This document shows positions 53,766-61,861 of a DNA stretch of 64,000 nt, piece by piece. This DNA is from Candidatus Gallacutalibacter stercoravium (GTDB lineage Bacteria; Bacillota; Clostridia; Oscillospirales; Acutalibacteraceae), in contig DVJE01000025.1 of NCBI GenBank assembly GCA_018716975.1, forward strand, positions 21,097 to 85,096. Direction: 5' to 3'. A model generated the notes under the pieces. That model searched no databases, had not been told where the DNA came from, and saw only the letters and a program-made list of their open reading frames with translations. The position numbers and the translations under genes were made by a program. The stretch's first letter is position 1. Each line of letters opens with the position of its first letter.

Positions 53766-54656
53766 ATGGAAAAGAAACAAATGGTGCTGCTGGATACCGA
53801 TATTGGCGGTGATATCGACGACGCGGTGTGCCTGGCATATCTGCTGCAAGAGCCCCGGTGCCGCCTGATGGGCGTTACCACCGTTTGCGGTGAGGCGGAA
53901 AAACGCGCCGCCGTAGCCGACGCCCTTTGCCGGGCGGCGGGCAAAAACATCCCCATTGTGGCGGGTATGGATACCCCGTTGCAGCCCATCCCGGCTTATC
54001 CTACGCCGGAGGGCGCCGGGGCTTTGGCGCGCTGGGAACACGGCCAATATGCCAAGGGCGACGCGCCGGGTTTTCTATATCAAATCATCCGGGCGCATCC
54101 GTTAGAGGTTATTTTGATAGCCATTGGCAACATGACCAACGTCGCCAGCCTCTTTCGCCGTTACCCCGACGCGCCCGCTTTGCTGAAAGGCCTTTTTGTG
54201 ATGAACGGTTATTTTGGCGCTCAACCGTTGCCCCAGCCCTGGTATAACTGGAATGCTTGGGCGGATCCGTTGGCTTCGCACATTGTTTTCGCGGCCCATA
54301 CAGCGGTGCACCGGGCGGTTCCTATAGAGATTACCGGGCAGCTTACCCTAAAGCCGGAGCAGGCGCAAACGCTGCTCCCTCAAACCTCCCGGCTGGCCCG
54401 GGCGGTGCTGGATTTCGGCTCCGCTTGGCTGCAAAGCGCCCAGGTGCTAACCTTGCACGATCCGTTGGCGGCGGTGTGCGCCTTTTACCCCGAGGTGTGC
54501 CGGTTTGAAAGAGGATTTGTAACGGTGGAAACCCAGCAAGAGCAAACCATGGGCGCCACTGTCTTCCAGCCCGATCCGGCGGGCAATGTGGAGATCGCCC
54601 GCTGGGTGGATCGGGAGGGCTTTTACCGCATTTTGCGTCAAACTTTGGCAGGTTGA
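53766..54656 (+). CDS. Inosine-uridine preferring nucleoside hydrolase-like protein
   Basis: Cleaves the N-glycosidic bond of nucleosides or related compounds. The calcium site DTDIGGDIDDAVCLAYLL (start, about 10-27) is intact; later landmarks are LIAIGNMTNVASLFRRYP, MNGYFG and NAWADPLASHIVF, and the C-terminal HDPLAAVCAFYP supplies the fourth ligand Asp. 296 residues. ATG 53766 has AAAGGAGG upstream; the longer frame extends through the divergent promoter. Substrate not assigned. Confidence 0.93.
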   Translation: MEKKQMVLLDTDIGGDIDDAVCLAYLLQEPRCRLMGVTTVCGEAEKRAAVADALCRAAGKNIPIVAGMDTPLQPIPAYPTPEGAGALARWEHGQYAKGDAPGFLYQIIRAHPLEVILIAIGNMTNVASLFRRYPDAPALLKGLFVMNGYFGAQPLPQPWYNWNAWADPLASHIVFAAHTAVHRAVPIEITGQLTLKPEQAQTLLPQTSRLARAVLDFGSAWLQSAQVLTLHDPLAAVCAFYPEVCRFERGFVTVETQQEQTMGATVFQPDPAGNVEIARWVDREGFYRILRQTLAG

Positions 54657-54663
54657 CGGGGCC

Positions 54664-55095
54664 TTACTCTTTTGGCAGGCTCCCGTCTCCGCCCATCAGC
54701 CGGGTCATTTCTTCAATGCGCTCTAGTGGGAAGGGCGGCAGGCACAGCGGTTTCATGGCGATAGACATTAACTTCATGGGGTTGTCGTCGGCAGCCACGC
54801 GGTTGGAGCTGAAAGCGCCGCAGCGCCGGCAGCGGTGGATAATTGCCCACTCGCCGTTTTTGCGCACCCAAACAGCCACCGGATCCATAATGCCGCCGCA
54901 ATCCGACGCCCGGTCGCCGGGCTCAATATCCACATGCAGGCTGGATAAACAGTTGGGGCAGTGGTTGCGGTGATCGCTGCCCGCCCCGGCGGGCACCACC
55001 GGGCGGCCGCATACCTTACAAGTAAAGCTGTCGTTACAGGCATGGGTTTTGTAATAGCCTTTTTCGTATTGCTTGCGTTTGTTTTCTCGGTTCAT
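54664..55095 (-). CDS. RNHCP domain protein
   Basis: 143 residues. Contains CKVCGRPVVPAGAGSDHRNHCPNCLSSLHVDIEPGDRASDCGGIMDPVAVWV, the signature of the RNHCP family (named after the RNHCP residues), followed by HRCRRCGAFSSNRVAADDNP. Three CxxC-type pairs suggest zinc binding, possibly with nucleic acid. Function unknown. It stops 5 bp from the nucleoside hydrolase stop (convergent). Confidence 0.85.
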   Translation of the reverse strand: MNRENKRKQYEKGYYKTHACNDSFTCKVCGRPVVPAGAGSDHRNHCPNCLSSLHVDIEPGDRASDCGGIMDPVAVWVRKNGEWAIIHRCRRCGAFSSNRVAADDNPMKLMSIAMKPLCLPPFPLERIEEMTRLMGGDGSLPKE

Positions 55096-55164
55096 GTAAT
55101 GCTCCTCATCCTAAATTCATCAATTCATCAGTTGGTTGGCGGATTGGTTATCAAAATTTAGGAC

Positions 55165-55205
55165 AATAAAAAACGGATAACCCAAGCCGATGGGTTATCC
55201 GTCCG
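55165..55205. terminator. Bidirectional terminator
   Basis: A perfect 12-bp stem ACGGATAACCCA (55173-55184) and TGGGTTATCCGT (55191-55202) with a 6-nt loop. On the minus strand it is followed by TTTTTTATT, and on the plus strand by CCGTTTATTTT. It lies at the end of the candidate RNA transcript. Confidence 0.9.
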
Positions 55206-55476
55206 TTTATTTTGCAAACAATATAAAGCCTATAAAACCACAAAACAGCAACACAACAAAGGCATCCTTTACACGCCGGATGCAGCCCCCGCAAACCGAA
55301 CGCGCAAAAGTATGTGCCGTTTTTCAGAATATCATAAAACAAAGGTGGCTTTAACCGTCTATTCGCAAAATAAGCGCAACGAAGGAACCCATCACGAGAT
55401 GAGAATTCCAAATCGTTATTGCCCTATTTTAGCGAACAGCCGACATTAAGTTACCCCACCTTTATTCGTCAAATCT
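55173..55476 (-). ncRNA. Candidate orphan structured RNA, about 300 nt
   Basis: A minus-strand promoter and a strong terminator delimit a transcript with no believable protein. Its 5' half (55341-55463) can fold into a long irregular rod: AAAGGTGG/CCACCTTT at the base, then TTCGC-AAAATA/TATTTTAGCGAA, CAACGA/TCGTTA, GGAA/TTCC and CATC/GATG around a small loop (given in plus-strand orientation). A second hairpin GCATCC/GGATGC lies 3'. It resembles 6S-like rod architecture in outline only; no known family was recognised. Confidence 0.45.
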
Positions 55477-55482
55477 GTTTTG

Positions 55483-55511
55483 ACTATAGCACGGTTGATT
55501 TTTCTTGTCAA
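55483..55511 (-). promoter_or_regulatory. Sigma-A-type promoter of the candidate RNA
   Basis: Minus-strand TTGACA (55506-55511) and TATAGT (55483-55488), 17-bp spacer; nearly consensus. No gene with a ribosome binding site and a sensible length follows before the terminator. Confidence 0.75.
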
Positions 55512-55642
55512 GAGAATAGCAAGTAAAAAAACCGGGCAGATAGCCTATTTAAGATGGCAGCGGTTTGAAAACGGCTTTTAAATGTGCGCATATGTGTTGC
55601 CAGGGTTAAAATTTAAGATAACCCGGCGCACTAAGTTGCCCG

Positions 55643-57031
55643 CTATTGCCCACGCACAGCGGCCGCCGCCGCTTGCAGCACCGAAGAAGCCACCGGCCCC
55701 GCCGACGAAATGCCGGAGCCGCCGTTTTCTACCACCACGGCAAAGGCCAAGGGGCAGTCGGCGTCTAGGGTAAAGCCCACCATCCAACCGTTGGGCTGTT
55801 TGCCTTCGCCCACCTCTCCGGTGCCGGTTTTGGCGCACACCGTTAGGTTGGGGAACATGCCGTCGCCGTAGCTGGTTTGCACAGCGTAGCGCATAACGTC
55901 GCGCAGCTGGGTGGCGGTGGATTCCTCCAGCATGGTTTCGCCCAAAGTGGTTTGGCCGGTGCGCCCGCCAAAACCCAACGGGGTGCTCACCTGGCTGATG
56001 AGATAGGGGTTAACCGGGGTGCCGCCCCGGGCGATGGCGCCCATCAGGATCATCATGTGCATGGGGTTGACCAGGTCGGTATACTGCCCAACGCCCGACC
56101 AGGCAAGGCTGTTTTCTGTAGCGTCGGATACATCGTAGGAACTGGCGGCGGTGGGCAGCCCGTCAATCGAAAAGCTCTGGTTGCAGCCCAACCGCTGGGC
56201 TGTTTCGGTTAATTTATCCTTACCCAGCTCTACGGCAAGTTCGGCAAAGGCCACGTTGCAGGATTGCGCCAGCGCATCTTGAAAGGTAAGCTGCCCATGA
56301 ACCGAATGGCAGGTGATTTGCTCGCCGTTAATCACCACGCTGCCGTTGCAGGTAAAGGTGCGGCTGTAAAGATCCGGCAGGTTTTCAATGGCGGCGGCGC
56401 TGGTGATTACCTTAAAGGTAGAGCCTGGGGTAAAGGTGCCCGATAGGGCCTTGTTGAGATAAACCCCTTCGTATTGGCCGGTGGTGTCGTTTTCTACATC
56501 GGGCCGGTTGGCGGGATCATAGGTGGGGGTGCTCACCATACATAAAATTTCGCCGGTTTCATAGTTGTATACGGCCACGGCGCCGTTGCGGTTGCCCAAG
56601 GCCTGCAGCGCTGCGGCGCTGACGTCGGCATCCACCGTCAGGGTCATATCGTTGCCGGTTTGAAACAGCTGCGACAGGCTGATGCCGGTGATGGGGTTAT
56701 ACCCCACCAGATCGCTGCGAAAGGCGGTTTGCACTGCGGTAGAAATGTAGGTGGTGCTGTCTCCCACCGTTTGCATTAGGGCCCGGCGCACGGTTTCATC
56801 CTCGTGATATACCCGTTGGCCGTCCACGGTTTGGGCCAAGATTTCGCCGTCTCTATCCAGCACCTTGCCCGCCGCAGACAGCTGCCCCGCGTGGGAGAGG
56901 TGATCGTTGATGGAGCTGGTGGCCCAATCTTGGCCAGAGAGAAACAGGCGCACCACAAAAAATATCAAGCCCGCCAAAAAGGCGGCGGCCAAAATATACA
57001 CAACAATGGAGCGCGCGCGTGTGCTTTTCAT
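55643..57031 (-). CDS. Penicillin-binding protein (transpeptidase, class B-like)
   Basis: Peptidoglycan transpeptidase. One N-terminal TM helix (about 8-30), a short PBP dimerisation-like part, and the transpeptidase domain (about 150-460) with STFK (active Ser), SCN and KTGT motifs in GTFTPGSTFKV, AQSCNVAFA and VCAKTGTGEVGEG. 462 residues, small like PbpA of Mycobacterium. ATG 57031 follows GGGAGG. It is 65 bp downstream of the SEDS gene, a pairing seen for SEDS-PBP partners. Confidence 0.92.
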   Translation of the reverse strand: MKSTRARSIVVYILAAAFLAGLIFFVVRLFLSGQDWATSSINDHLSHAGQLSAAGKVLDRDGEILAQTVDGQRVYHEDETVRRALMQTVGDSTTYISTAVQTAFRSDLVGYNPITGISLSQLFQTGNDMTLTVDADVSAAALQALGNRNGAVAVYNYETGEILCMVSTPTYDPANRPDVENDTTGQYEGVYLNKALSGTFTPGSTFKVITSAAAIENLPDLYSRTFTCNGSVVINGEQITCHSVHGQLTFQDALAQSCNVAFAELAVELGKDKLTETAQRLGCNQSFSIDGLPTAASSYDVSDATENSLAWSGVGQYTDLVNPMHMMILMGAIARGGTPVNPYLISQVSTPLGFGGRTGQTTLGETMLEESTATQLRDVMRYAVQTSYGDGMFPNLTVCAKTGTGEVGEGKQPNGWMVGFTLDADCPLAFAVVVENGGSGISSAGPVASSVLQAAAAAVRGQ

Positions 57032-57095
57032 AAAACCTCCCATCCCCCGCCCCAGGCGGGCGCCGAAAAAGCGGAATGAACAATCAGCCGGCGGC

Positions 57096-58784
57096 TTATC
57101 CTCTAGAGCGGTTTGCCCGGCGCACCGCATAGGTGCGCTCATCTGAGGCCTTAATAAAGGCCAGCAACCCCCAAACAGCCATCATACTGGAACCGCCCAT
57201 GCTAACAAAAGGCAAGGTGACGCCCGTTAAGGGCAAAATATCGGTGGCGCCAAAGATATTTAAGCAAGACTGAAAAACCAGCATGCCGCCTGCCGCGCAT
57301 GCCGCAATGGAATAAACGGTGGAGCGGGTGGTGGCGCTGGACATGCGCGCATAAACCGCCAGCGCAGCCACAGCCAGAGCCACCACCAACGCCAGCAGCA
57401 CGCCCAGCTCTTCGCACATCATGCCGAATACCAGGTCGCTGGAGGCCGCCGCCACGTACTTTAGATTACCGTTGCCGATGCCCACGCCAAACATGCCGCC
57501 AGAAGCGGCGTAAGAGAGCACGTGGGTTTGCTGGTAACCTGTGGTGTCGGCATATTCCCACACATGCCCCCAGGCGGCAAAGCGATCCAGAATATAGGGT
57601 TTGCGCTGTAAAATAACAAAGGCGCCCAAGGCCGCGCCGGCGCAAATAAAAATAATGGTGCGCAGGTTGCCTGAGCGGATAAAAGCGATAATTAAAAAGG
57701 TTACAAAGAAGATGCAGGCTGTGCCGAAATCCCCCATGAGTCCCAGCGCGCCGATACAAAGCGCGGTGAACACCAAAAACTCGGTTAAGTTTTTGGCGGT
57801 TTGCAGCTGGTTCAGGGTGGAGGTGCCCACAAAAATAAAGCAGATTTTCACCAGCTCAGAGGGCTGGATGGAAACCGGCCCGATCAGAATCCAGTTTTTA
57901 GCGCCATACACCTCGGTGCCCAGCACCAAGGTGCCCGCCAGCAGCAATACAGCCAAAATAGACATGGGCAGCCGCCAGCGCATCACCCGGTCGGGATCCT
58001 CCATAAACCACAGCACGCAGCAAAACAGCACCATTCCCAGCGCCATGGCGGCCGTTTGGATGTAGGCCTGCCGTTCATCTACGCTGTAAATCAATAAGAT
58101 GCCCAAGCCCGAAAGGAAAAAGGCCAAGGTTTCCAGCTCAAAACCCGAACGGTGAAAGCCCCTGCGGCTGATAAGCAAAAACAGCCAGCCAACCAGGGTG
58201 AAAGCCCCCCAAAGGGCCAGCGGTTGCCAGGCAAAGCCCTCGTCCGGCAGGCAAAGCTGGGCCGCCAGCAGGGCATGAAAAAAGGATACCAGCACCATCA
58301 AGCGGGCGGGGCGGATGCAGGGCTTGCTGCGGTTAAAAAACCAAGAACGGTGGATGTTGCCCGTGCGATCGGCGCGCTCCAGCGAAAGCGACGTGCTCCC
58401 CAGGGTGATTACGTCGCCCACCCGCACCTGCGTGGGCGCCTGTATTGTGGCGCCGTTGCACTTGGTGCCGGCTTTGGAGTGGGTGTCGGAGATCATCCAA
58501 CCCTCCTCCCGCCGGTACAGCACGGCATGATCCCGCGATACCGCGGGGTCGGGCAGCAAGATATCGGAGCTCTTGCTGCGCCCAATGGTATTTTCCCAAT
58601 AAACCACGGGGATACGCGCACCGCTTATGGTGTCTTTTAGCTCCACCAGCGGTTGCTCGCCGCGCCGGTGGTTGCGCAAAGAGGTAAAGCAGTGGTATAA
58701 AATCAGCAAAGCCAAAAACGGTTGCAATACCCTCAGCAAAAAGATGCCGGCGGATAGCAAAAGATCCGGGGTCATAAAATTCAT
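57096..58784 (-). CDS. FHA domain-SEDS (FtsW/RodA/SpoVE) fusion protein
   Basis: A lipid II polymerase of the SEDS family with a phosphothreonine-binding FHA domain at its N-terminus. The first TM helix (about 10-30) is followed by the FHA motifs IGRSKSSDI, SRDHAVL and DTHSKAGTKCNG (about 65-120). The SEDS part (about 165-555) has IGPVSIQPSELVKI and FGMMCEELG, where the key acidic residues lie, and about ten helices. 562 residues. It is the first gene of the operon with the PBP. Confidence 0.92.
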   Translation of the reverse strand: MNFMTPDLLLSAGIFLLRVLQPFLALLILYHCFTSLRNHRRGEQPLVELKDTISGARIPVVYWENTIGRSKSSDILLPDPAVSRDHAVLYRREEGWMISDTHSKAGTKCNGATIQAPTQVRVGDVITLGSTSLSLERADRTGNIHRSWFFNRSKPCIRPARLMVLVSFFHALLAAQLCLPDEGFAWQPLALWGAFTLVGWLFLLISRRGFHRSGFELETLAFFLSGLGILLIYSVDERQAYIQTAAMALGMVLFCCVLWFMEDPDRVMRWRLPMSILAVLLLAGTLVLGTEVYGAKNWILIGPVSIQPSELVKICFIFVGTSTLNQLQTAKNLTEFLVFTALCIGALGLMGDFGTACIFFVTFLIIAFIRSGNLRTIIFICAGAALGAFVILQRKPYILDRFAAWGHVWEYADTTGYQQTHVLSYAASGGMFGVGIGNGNLKYVAAASSDLVFGMMCEELGVLLALVVALAVAALAVYARMSSATTRSTVYSIAACAAGGMLVFQSCLNIFGATDILPLTGVTLPFVSMGGSSMMAVWGLLAFIKASDERTYAVRRANRSRG

Positions 58785-58840
58785 TGGTTCGGGCCCCTTT
58801 CCAGGATGATGGCCTTCCTAAGAGGAAAGTTTCTGTTTGC

Positions 58841-58869
58841 ATAATAGTACGGAGAAGAAAAAAAGTCAA
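58841..58869 (-). promoter_or_regulatory. Sigma-A-type promoter for the SEDS-PBP operon
   Basis: Minus-strand TTGACT (58864-58869) and TATTAT (58841-58846), 17-bp spacer, about 55 bp ahead of the FHA-SEDS start codon. It is arranged back to back with the ABC-F promoter. Confidence 0.65.
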
Positions 58870-58911
58870 ATACAGCGCTGTAACCATTGTGACAAAACAG
58901 TAAGGTTTTGT

Positions 58912-58940
58912 TTGACATTTTATCCCCAGCGCGCTATAAT
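58912..58940 (+). promoter_or_regulatory. Consensus sigma-A promoter for the ABC-F attenuation leader
   Basis: TTGACA (58912-58917) and TATAAT (58935-58940), 17-bp spacer: both hexamers are perfect. The expected start is about 58947, giving a leader of roughly 550 nt before the ABC-F start codon. Confidence 0.9.
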
Positions 58941-58977
58941 GGCTCCAAAATAAAAGTATCCCTGAAAGGAAAAAGTT

Positions 58978-59076
58978 ATGCAACCGGTAAGATTATGCAC
59001 CATAAGTTGCTCCGCACAATGGAATAGCGATGAGACGTTGTACGGAGCGAAATCAGAGGGCGGCATGGCCGATTAG
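58978..59076 (+). CDS. Leader peptide ahead of ABC-F gene (32 aa)
   Basis: An ATG 7 bp after GAAAGGA opens a 32-codon frame that ends in TAG (MQPVRLCTISCSAQW at the N-terminus, ending GMAD). It starts about 30 nt after the predicted transcription start. Short leader ORFs in this place are known from attenuated antibiotic-resistance ABC-F genes, where ribosome stalling changes the downstream fold. No similarity to a specific known leader was recognised. Confidence 0.6.
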   Translation: MQPVRLCTISCSAQWNSDETLYGAKSEGGMAD

Positions 59077-59112
59077 GCAAACAGCCCTTGAGGTTCATCG
59101 GCAGATAGGCGA

Positions 59113-59144
59113 AAGCAGAGCCGGCCTTTGCGGCGGGCTTTGGT
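59113..59144 (+). promoter_or_regulatory. Leader hairpin before the attenuator terminator
   Basis: AAAGC...CCG pairs with CGG...CTTT (AAAGCAGAGCCG with CGGCGGGCTTT), an imperfect stem that could alternate with other leader pairings. It lies after the leader ORF and before the terminator. Function inferred from position only. Confidence 0.4.
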
Positions 59145-59258
59145 TTGCTATGTAAAGCTTTTCACATTACAGCAAGGCGGGCCTGGTTGGCAGCGCGCTT
59201 TTTGTGCAAAGCTTTGTGTGGTTGTGCCTACCGGCCGGTACCGGTTTTGATAGAAGAG

Positions 59259-59287
59259 CTGCGGGCAGGGTCTGTCCGCAGTTTTTT
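59259..59287 (+). terminator. Attenuator terminator in the ABC-F leader
   Basis: CTGCGGGCAG pairs with CTGTCCGCAG (one G-U pair) around a 3-nt loop and is followed by TTTTTT. It lies between the leader ORF and the ABC-F gene with no other gene end nearby, so it is most simply a premature terminator. Confidence 0.8.
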
Positions 59288-59502
59288 GTATGCTTCTTTA
59301 TCTTTTTGCCGCTGTTTTGCCAGCCGTTTTATCAGCTGTTCTATCAGCTGTTTTGTTCGCTGCGATGGCAATGCGAAGAACGCTAAAGAAGAAACCTGCG
59401 CGGCGGCCGGCTTGGCTTTTCTCGCCGGTCCGGCGAAAGACGGGCCCGCCGAAGGCGGGAAAACCACCCCCGGGCAGCGATTTTTGCAAAAGGATGAGAA
59501 CA

Positions 59503-61080
59503 ATGAGTTTATTAGAAGTAACCGGGCTTACCCATTCCTTTGGGGAGCATTTATTATACCGCGACGCCTCTGTTTGCTTATATAAAGGAGAGCACATGGG
59601 GCTGGTGGGACAAAACGGGTCGGGCAAAAGCACCCTTATCAAAACCCTGATCGGCAGCCTGACCCCCGACGCCGGCGATATCCGCTGGCAGCCGGGGATC
59701 CGGGTGGGGCACCTGGATCAGTACGCCAGCTTAGATCCCACTTTGTCGGTGATGGATTGCTTGCGCAGCGCTTTTGCACCGCTGTATCAGGCTCAGGAGC
59801 GCTACGAGGCGTTATTGAGCGGCCTCAACGGGGAAGAAGAGCACGACGCACCGCTGCTGCAAGAGGCAGCGGACTGCCAGCAGTTGCTGGAAAGCGGGGA
59901 TTTTTATTCTTTGGATGCCCGCATCCATAAGGTAGGCTATGGCCTAGGGTTGGATGCGCTGGGGTTCGGCACCCCGCTGCAAAACCTCAGCGGCGGGCAG
60001 CGGGCTAAGGTTATCTTGGCCAAGCTGCTGCTGGAGGAACCCCAGGTTTTGCTGCTGGACGAACCCACCAATTTTTTAGACAAGGCCCACATCGATTGGC
60101 TGGCCAAGTTCCTGGCGGGTTTTCGAGGAGCATTTGTGGTGGTATCTCATGATTTTACCTTTTTAAACCGGGTGACCACTTGCATTTGCGAAATAGAGGC
60201 AAATACCTTTCATAAATATACCGGCAGCTATGAGGCATACGCCCGGCAAAAGGGGCAACGGCAGGAGGAATACCGCCGGCAATACGCCGCCCAGCAGGAG
60301 CTCATTCGCAAAACGGAGGATTACATCCAACGAAACAGGGCGCGCGCTTCCACCGCCAACATGGCGAAAAGCCGGCAAAAGAAGCTGGACAAGATAAAGC
60401 GGCTGGAAAAACCCATAGAAAGCCCGCCGCCTCATTTTGTTTTTCCGGCGGCGGGGGCCCGGCCCGGGCAGGAACTGCTGCAAACGCAGGGATTGGTGAT
60501 AGGCTATAAAAGGCCCTTGCTGCCGCCTCTGGATTTGCTGCTTAAAGCCGGGCAGCGCCTGGCTGTTACCGGTTTTAACGGCATTGGCAAATCCACGCTG
60601 CTTAAAACCCTGGCGGGGCTGCTGGCGCCGCTTTCCGGCGCGGTAGAGCGGGCGCCCGGGCTGCGCTTGGGCTATTATGAGCAGGATCCCCGCTGGCCGG
60701 ACAAAGACGCTACCCCCTTACAGATGATAAAGGAAGGCTTTCGCCTAAACGACAGAGAAGCCCGCCGCGCTCTGGCCCGGTGCGGGTTGACGGCCCGGCA
60801 GGCCATACAGCCGGTGGGCACTTTAAGCGGCGGAGAACAGGCCAAGGTGAAGCTTTGCCAGCTGACCTTAGCCCCGTATGACTTGCTGCTGTTGGACGAA
60901 CCCACCAATCACCTGGATAATGCCGCAAAACAGGCGTTGCTTATGGCCTTGCAGGATTACCCCGGCGCGGTGGTGCTGGTTTCGCATGACGCGGCATTTT
61001 ATAGGCCGTGGGCCAACCGGGTGCTTTCCATAGAGGCGCTGCTGCGCACGGGCCACGGATTTGGACGGGAGGAGGGCTAA
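59503..61080 (+). CDS. ABC-F family ribosome-protection-type ATPase
   Basis: 525 residues with two ABC domains and no membrane part. Domain 1: VGQNGSGKST, LSGGQRAKV, VLLLDEPTNF. Domain 2: TGFNGIGKST, LSGGEQAKV, LLLLDEPTNHLD. Between them is a charged helical linker (about 240-310; EAYARQKGQRQEEYRRQY to RLEKPIESP), the element that reaches the peptidyl-transferase centre. ATG 59503 is the family-like start; the longer frame runs through the attenuator. The leader suggests induction by ribosome-targeting drugs. Subtype undecided. Confidence 0.93.
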   Translation: MSLLEVTGLTHSFGEHLLYRDASVCLYKGEHMGLVGQNGSGKSTLIKTLIGSLTPDAGDIRWQPGIRVGHLDQYASLDPTLSVMDCLRSAFAPLYQAQERYEALLSGLNGEEEHDAPLLQEAADCQQLLESGDFYSLDARIHKVGYGLGLDALGFGTPLQNLSGGQRAKVILAKLLLEEPQVLLLDEPTNFLDKAHIDWLAKFLAGFRGAFVVVSHDFTFLNRVTTCICEIEANTFHKYTGSYEAYARQKGQRQEEYRRQYAAQQELIRKTEDYIQRNRARASTANMAKSRQKKLDKIKRLEKPIESPPPHFVFPAAGARPGQELLQTQGLVIGYKRPLLPPLDLLLKAGQRLAVTGFNGIGKSTLLKTLAGLLAPLSGAVERAPGLRLGYYEQDPRWPDKDATPLQMIKEGFRLNDREARRALARCGLTARQAIQPVGTLSGGEQAKVKLCQLTLAPYDLLLLDEPTNHLDNAAKQALLMALQDYPGAVVLVSHDAAFYRPWANRVLSIEALLRTGHGFGREEG

Positions 61081-61204
61081 ACGCAACCCGGGGTGAATTG
61101 CCCCGGGAAAAGCGGCCCGGACGGTTGCAAGCAGCGGGGCTTTCTGCTAAAATAATGGATATGGCTTTTAGGTTGCGCTGATCTGCTTTGCTAAATTGCA
61201 GAAT

Positions 61205-61234
61205 TTGACAGCGCTGGGTAAAAGGCCGTATAAT
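61205..61234 (+). promoter_or_regulatory. Sigma-A-type promoter for the DUF4430 gene
   Basis: TTGACA (61205-61210) and TATAAT (61229-61234), 18-bp spacer, 40 bp ahead of the start codon. Confidence 0.8.
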
Positions 61235-61273
61235 CGGGAATAATCAAAATGAGAATTTTGGGGAGTGTTGATA

Positions 61274-61696
61274 ATGAAAAATTTGAAAAAACGCGCGGGC
61301 GCGTGGTTGCTGGCCTCTTTGTTGTTTGTTACGGCGGCCTTTTTTGCCGGTTGTGATAACGGCCAAACAGCATCGGTGGAAAACGGCATATCGGTTACGG
61401 TAAAGATCACCAACGCTGAGCCCACAGTTGTGCTGGAAGAAACCGTTACGATAGCCCAAGATCAGGCCAATGCGGGCCAAGCGGTAAAAACCGCCTGCCA
61501 GAGCAAAAACTTCGCCTTTACCGAAAGCAACGGTATGTACGACGGATTTGGCGGCGAAATGTCCACCGAGACCGACGGCTGGCTGCTGTATATCAACGGC
61601 GAGCAGGCCCAGGTGGGCGCCAACGACTCGGCGGTCGTTGAGGGCGATGTGGTGGAGTTCCGCTATGAAAATTACGACGAGGCCTTTGCCCAGTAA
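61274..61696 (+). CDS. DUF4430 lipoprotein
   Basis: 140 residues. A signal peptide with lipobox (LLFVTAAFFAGC, Cys at about residue 27) predicts a membrane-anchored lipoprotein. The rest contains the DUF4430 pattern VKTACQSKNFAFTES ... DGFGGEMSTETDGWLLYINGEQAQVGANDSAVVEGDVVEFRY, a beta-grasp-like domain also found at the end of cobalamin-binding and cell-surface proteins. ATG 61274 has GGGGAG upstream. Ligand unknown. It is flanked by its own promoter and terminator. Confidence 0.85.
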   Translation: MKNLKKRAGAWLLASLLFVTAAFFAGCDNGQTASVENGISVTVKITNAEPTVVLEETVTIAQDQANAGQAVKTACQSKNFAFTESNGMYDGFGGEMSTETDGWLLYINGEQAQVGANDSAVVEGDVVEFRYENYDEAFAQ

Positions 61697-61723
61697 TTTG
61701 GTTGCGGTAAAGCTGTAAAAACG

Positions 61724-61770
61724 GCCGCCGCAGGGCCAGCTGTGTGTTGGGCCCTGCGGCGGCAGCTATT
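61724..61770. terminator. Terminator after the DUF4430 gene
   Basis: A perfect 14-bp stem GCCGCCGCAGGGCC and GGCCCTGCGGCGGC with a 12-nt loop, followed by a weak T-tract on plus and TTTTT on minus. Confidence 0.75.
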
Positions 61771-61861
61771 TTGCCGCTTATTTTGCCGCCGGTTTCTGTT
61801 TGGGGCGGTAGAAGCGGCTGAGAAGAATTTGAAAGTATCACGAAAGTAAGGAGCGTTGCCC

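Noticed and set aside
55151..55411. 86-codon minus-strand frame in the candidate RNA region
   Set aside because: It runs through the terminator hairpin and lacks a ribosome binding site and family-like composition; the region is better explained as non-coding.
58978..59076. Reading the ABC-F leader as part of a longer coding gene
   Set aside because: The frame ends at TAG 59074 and the longer frame from 59290 into the ABC-F gene begins after the terminator with low-complexity residues unlike the family.
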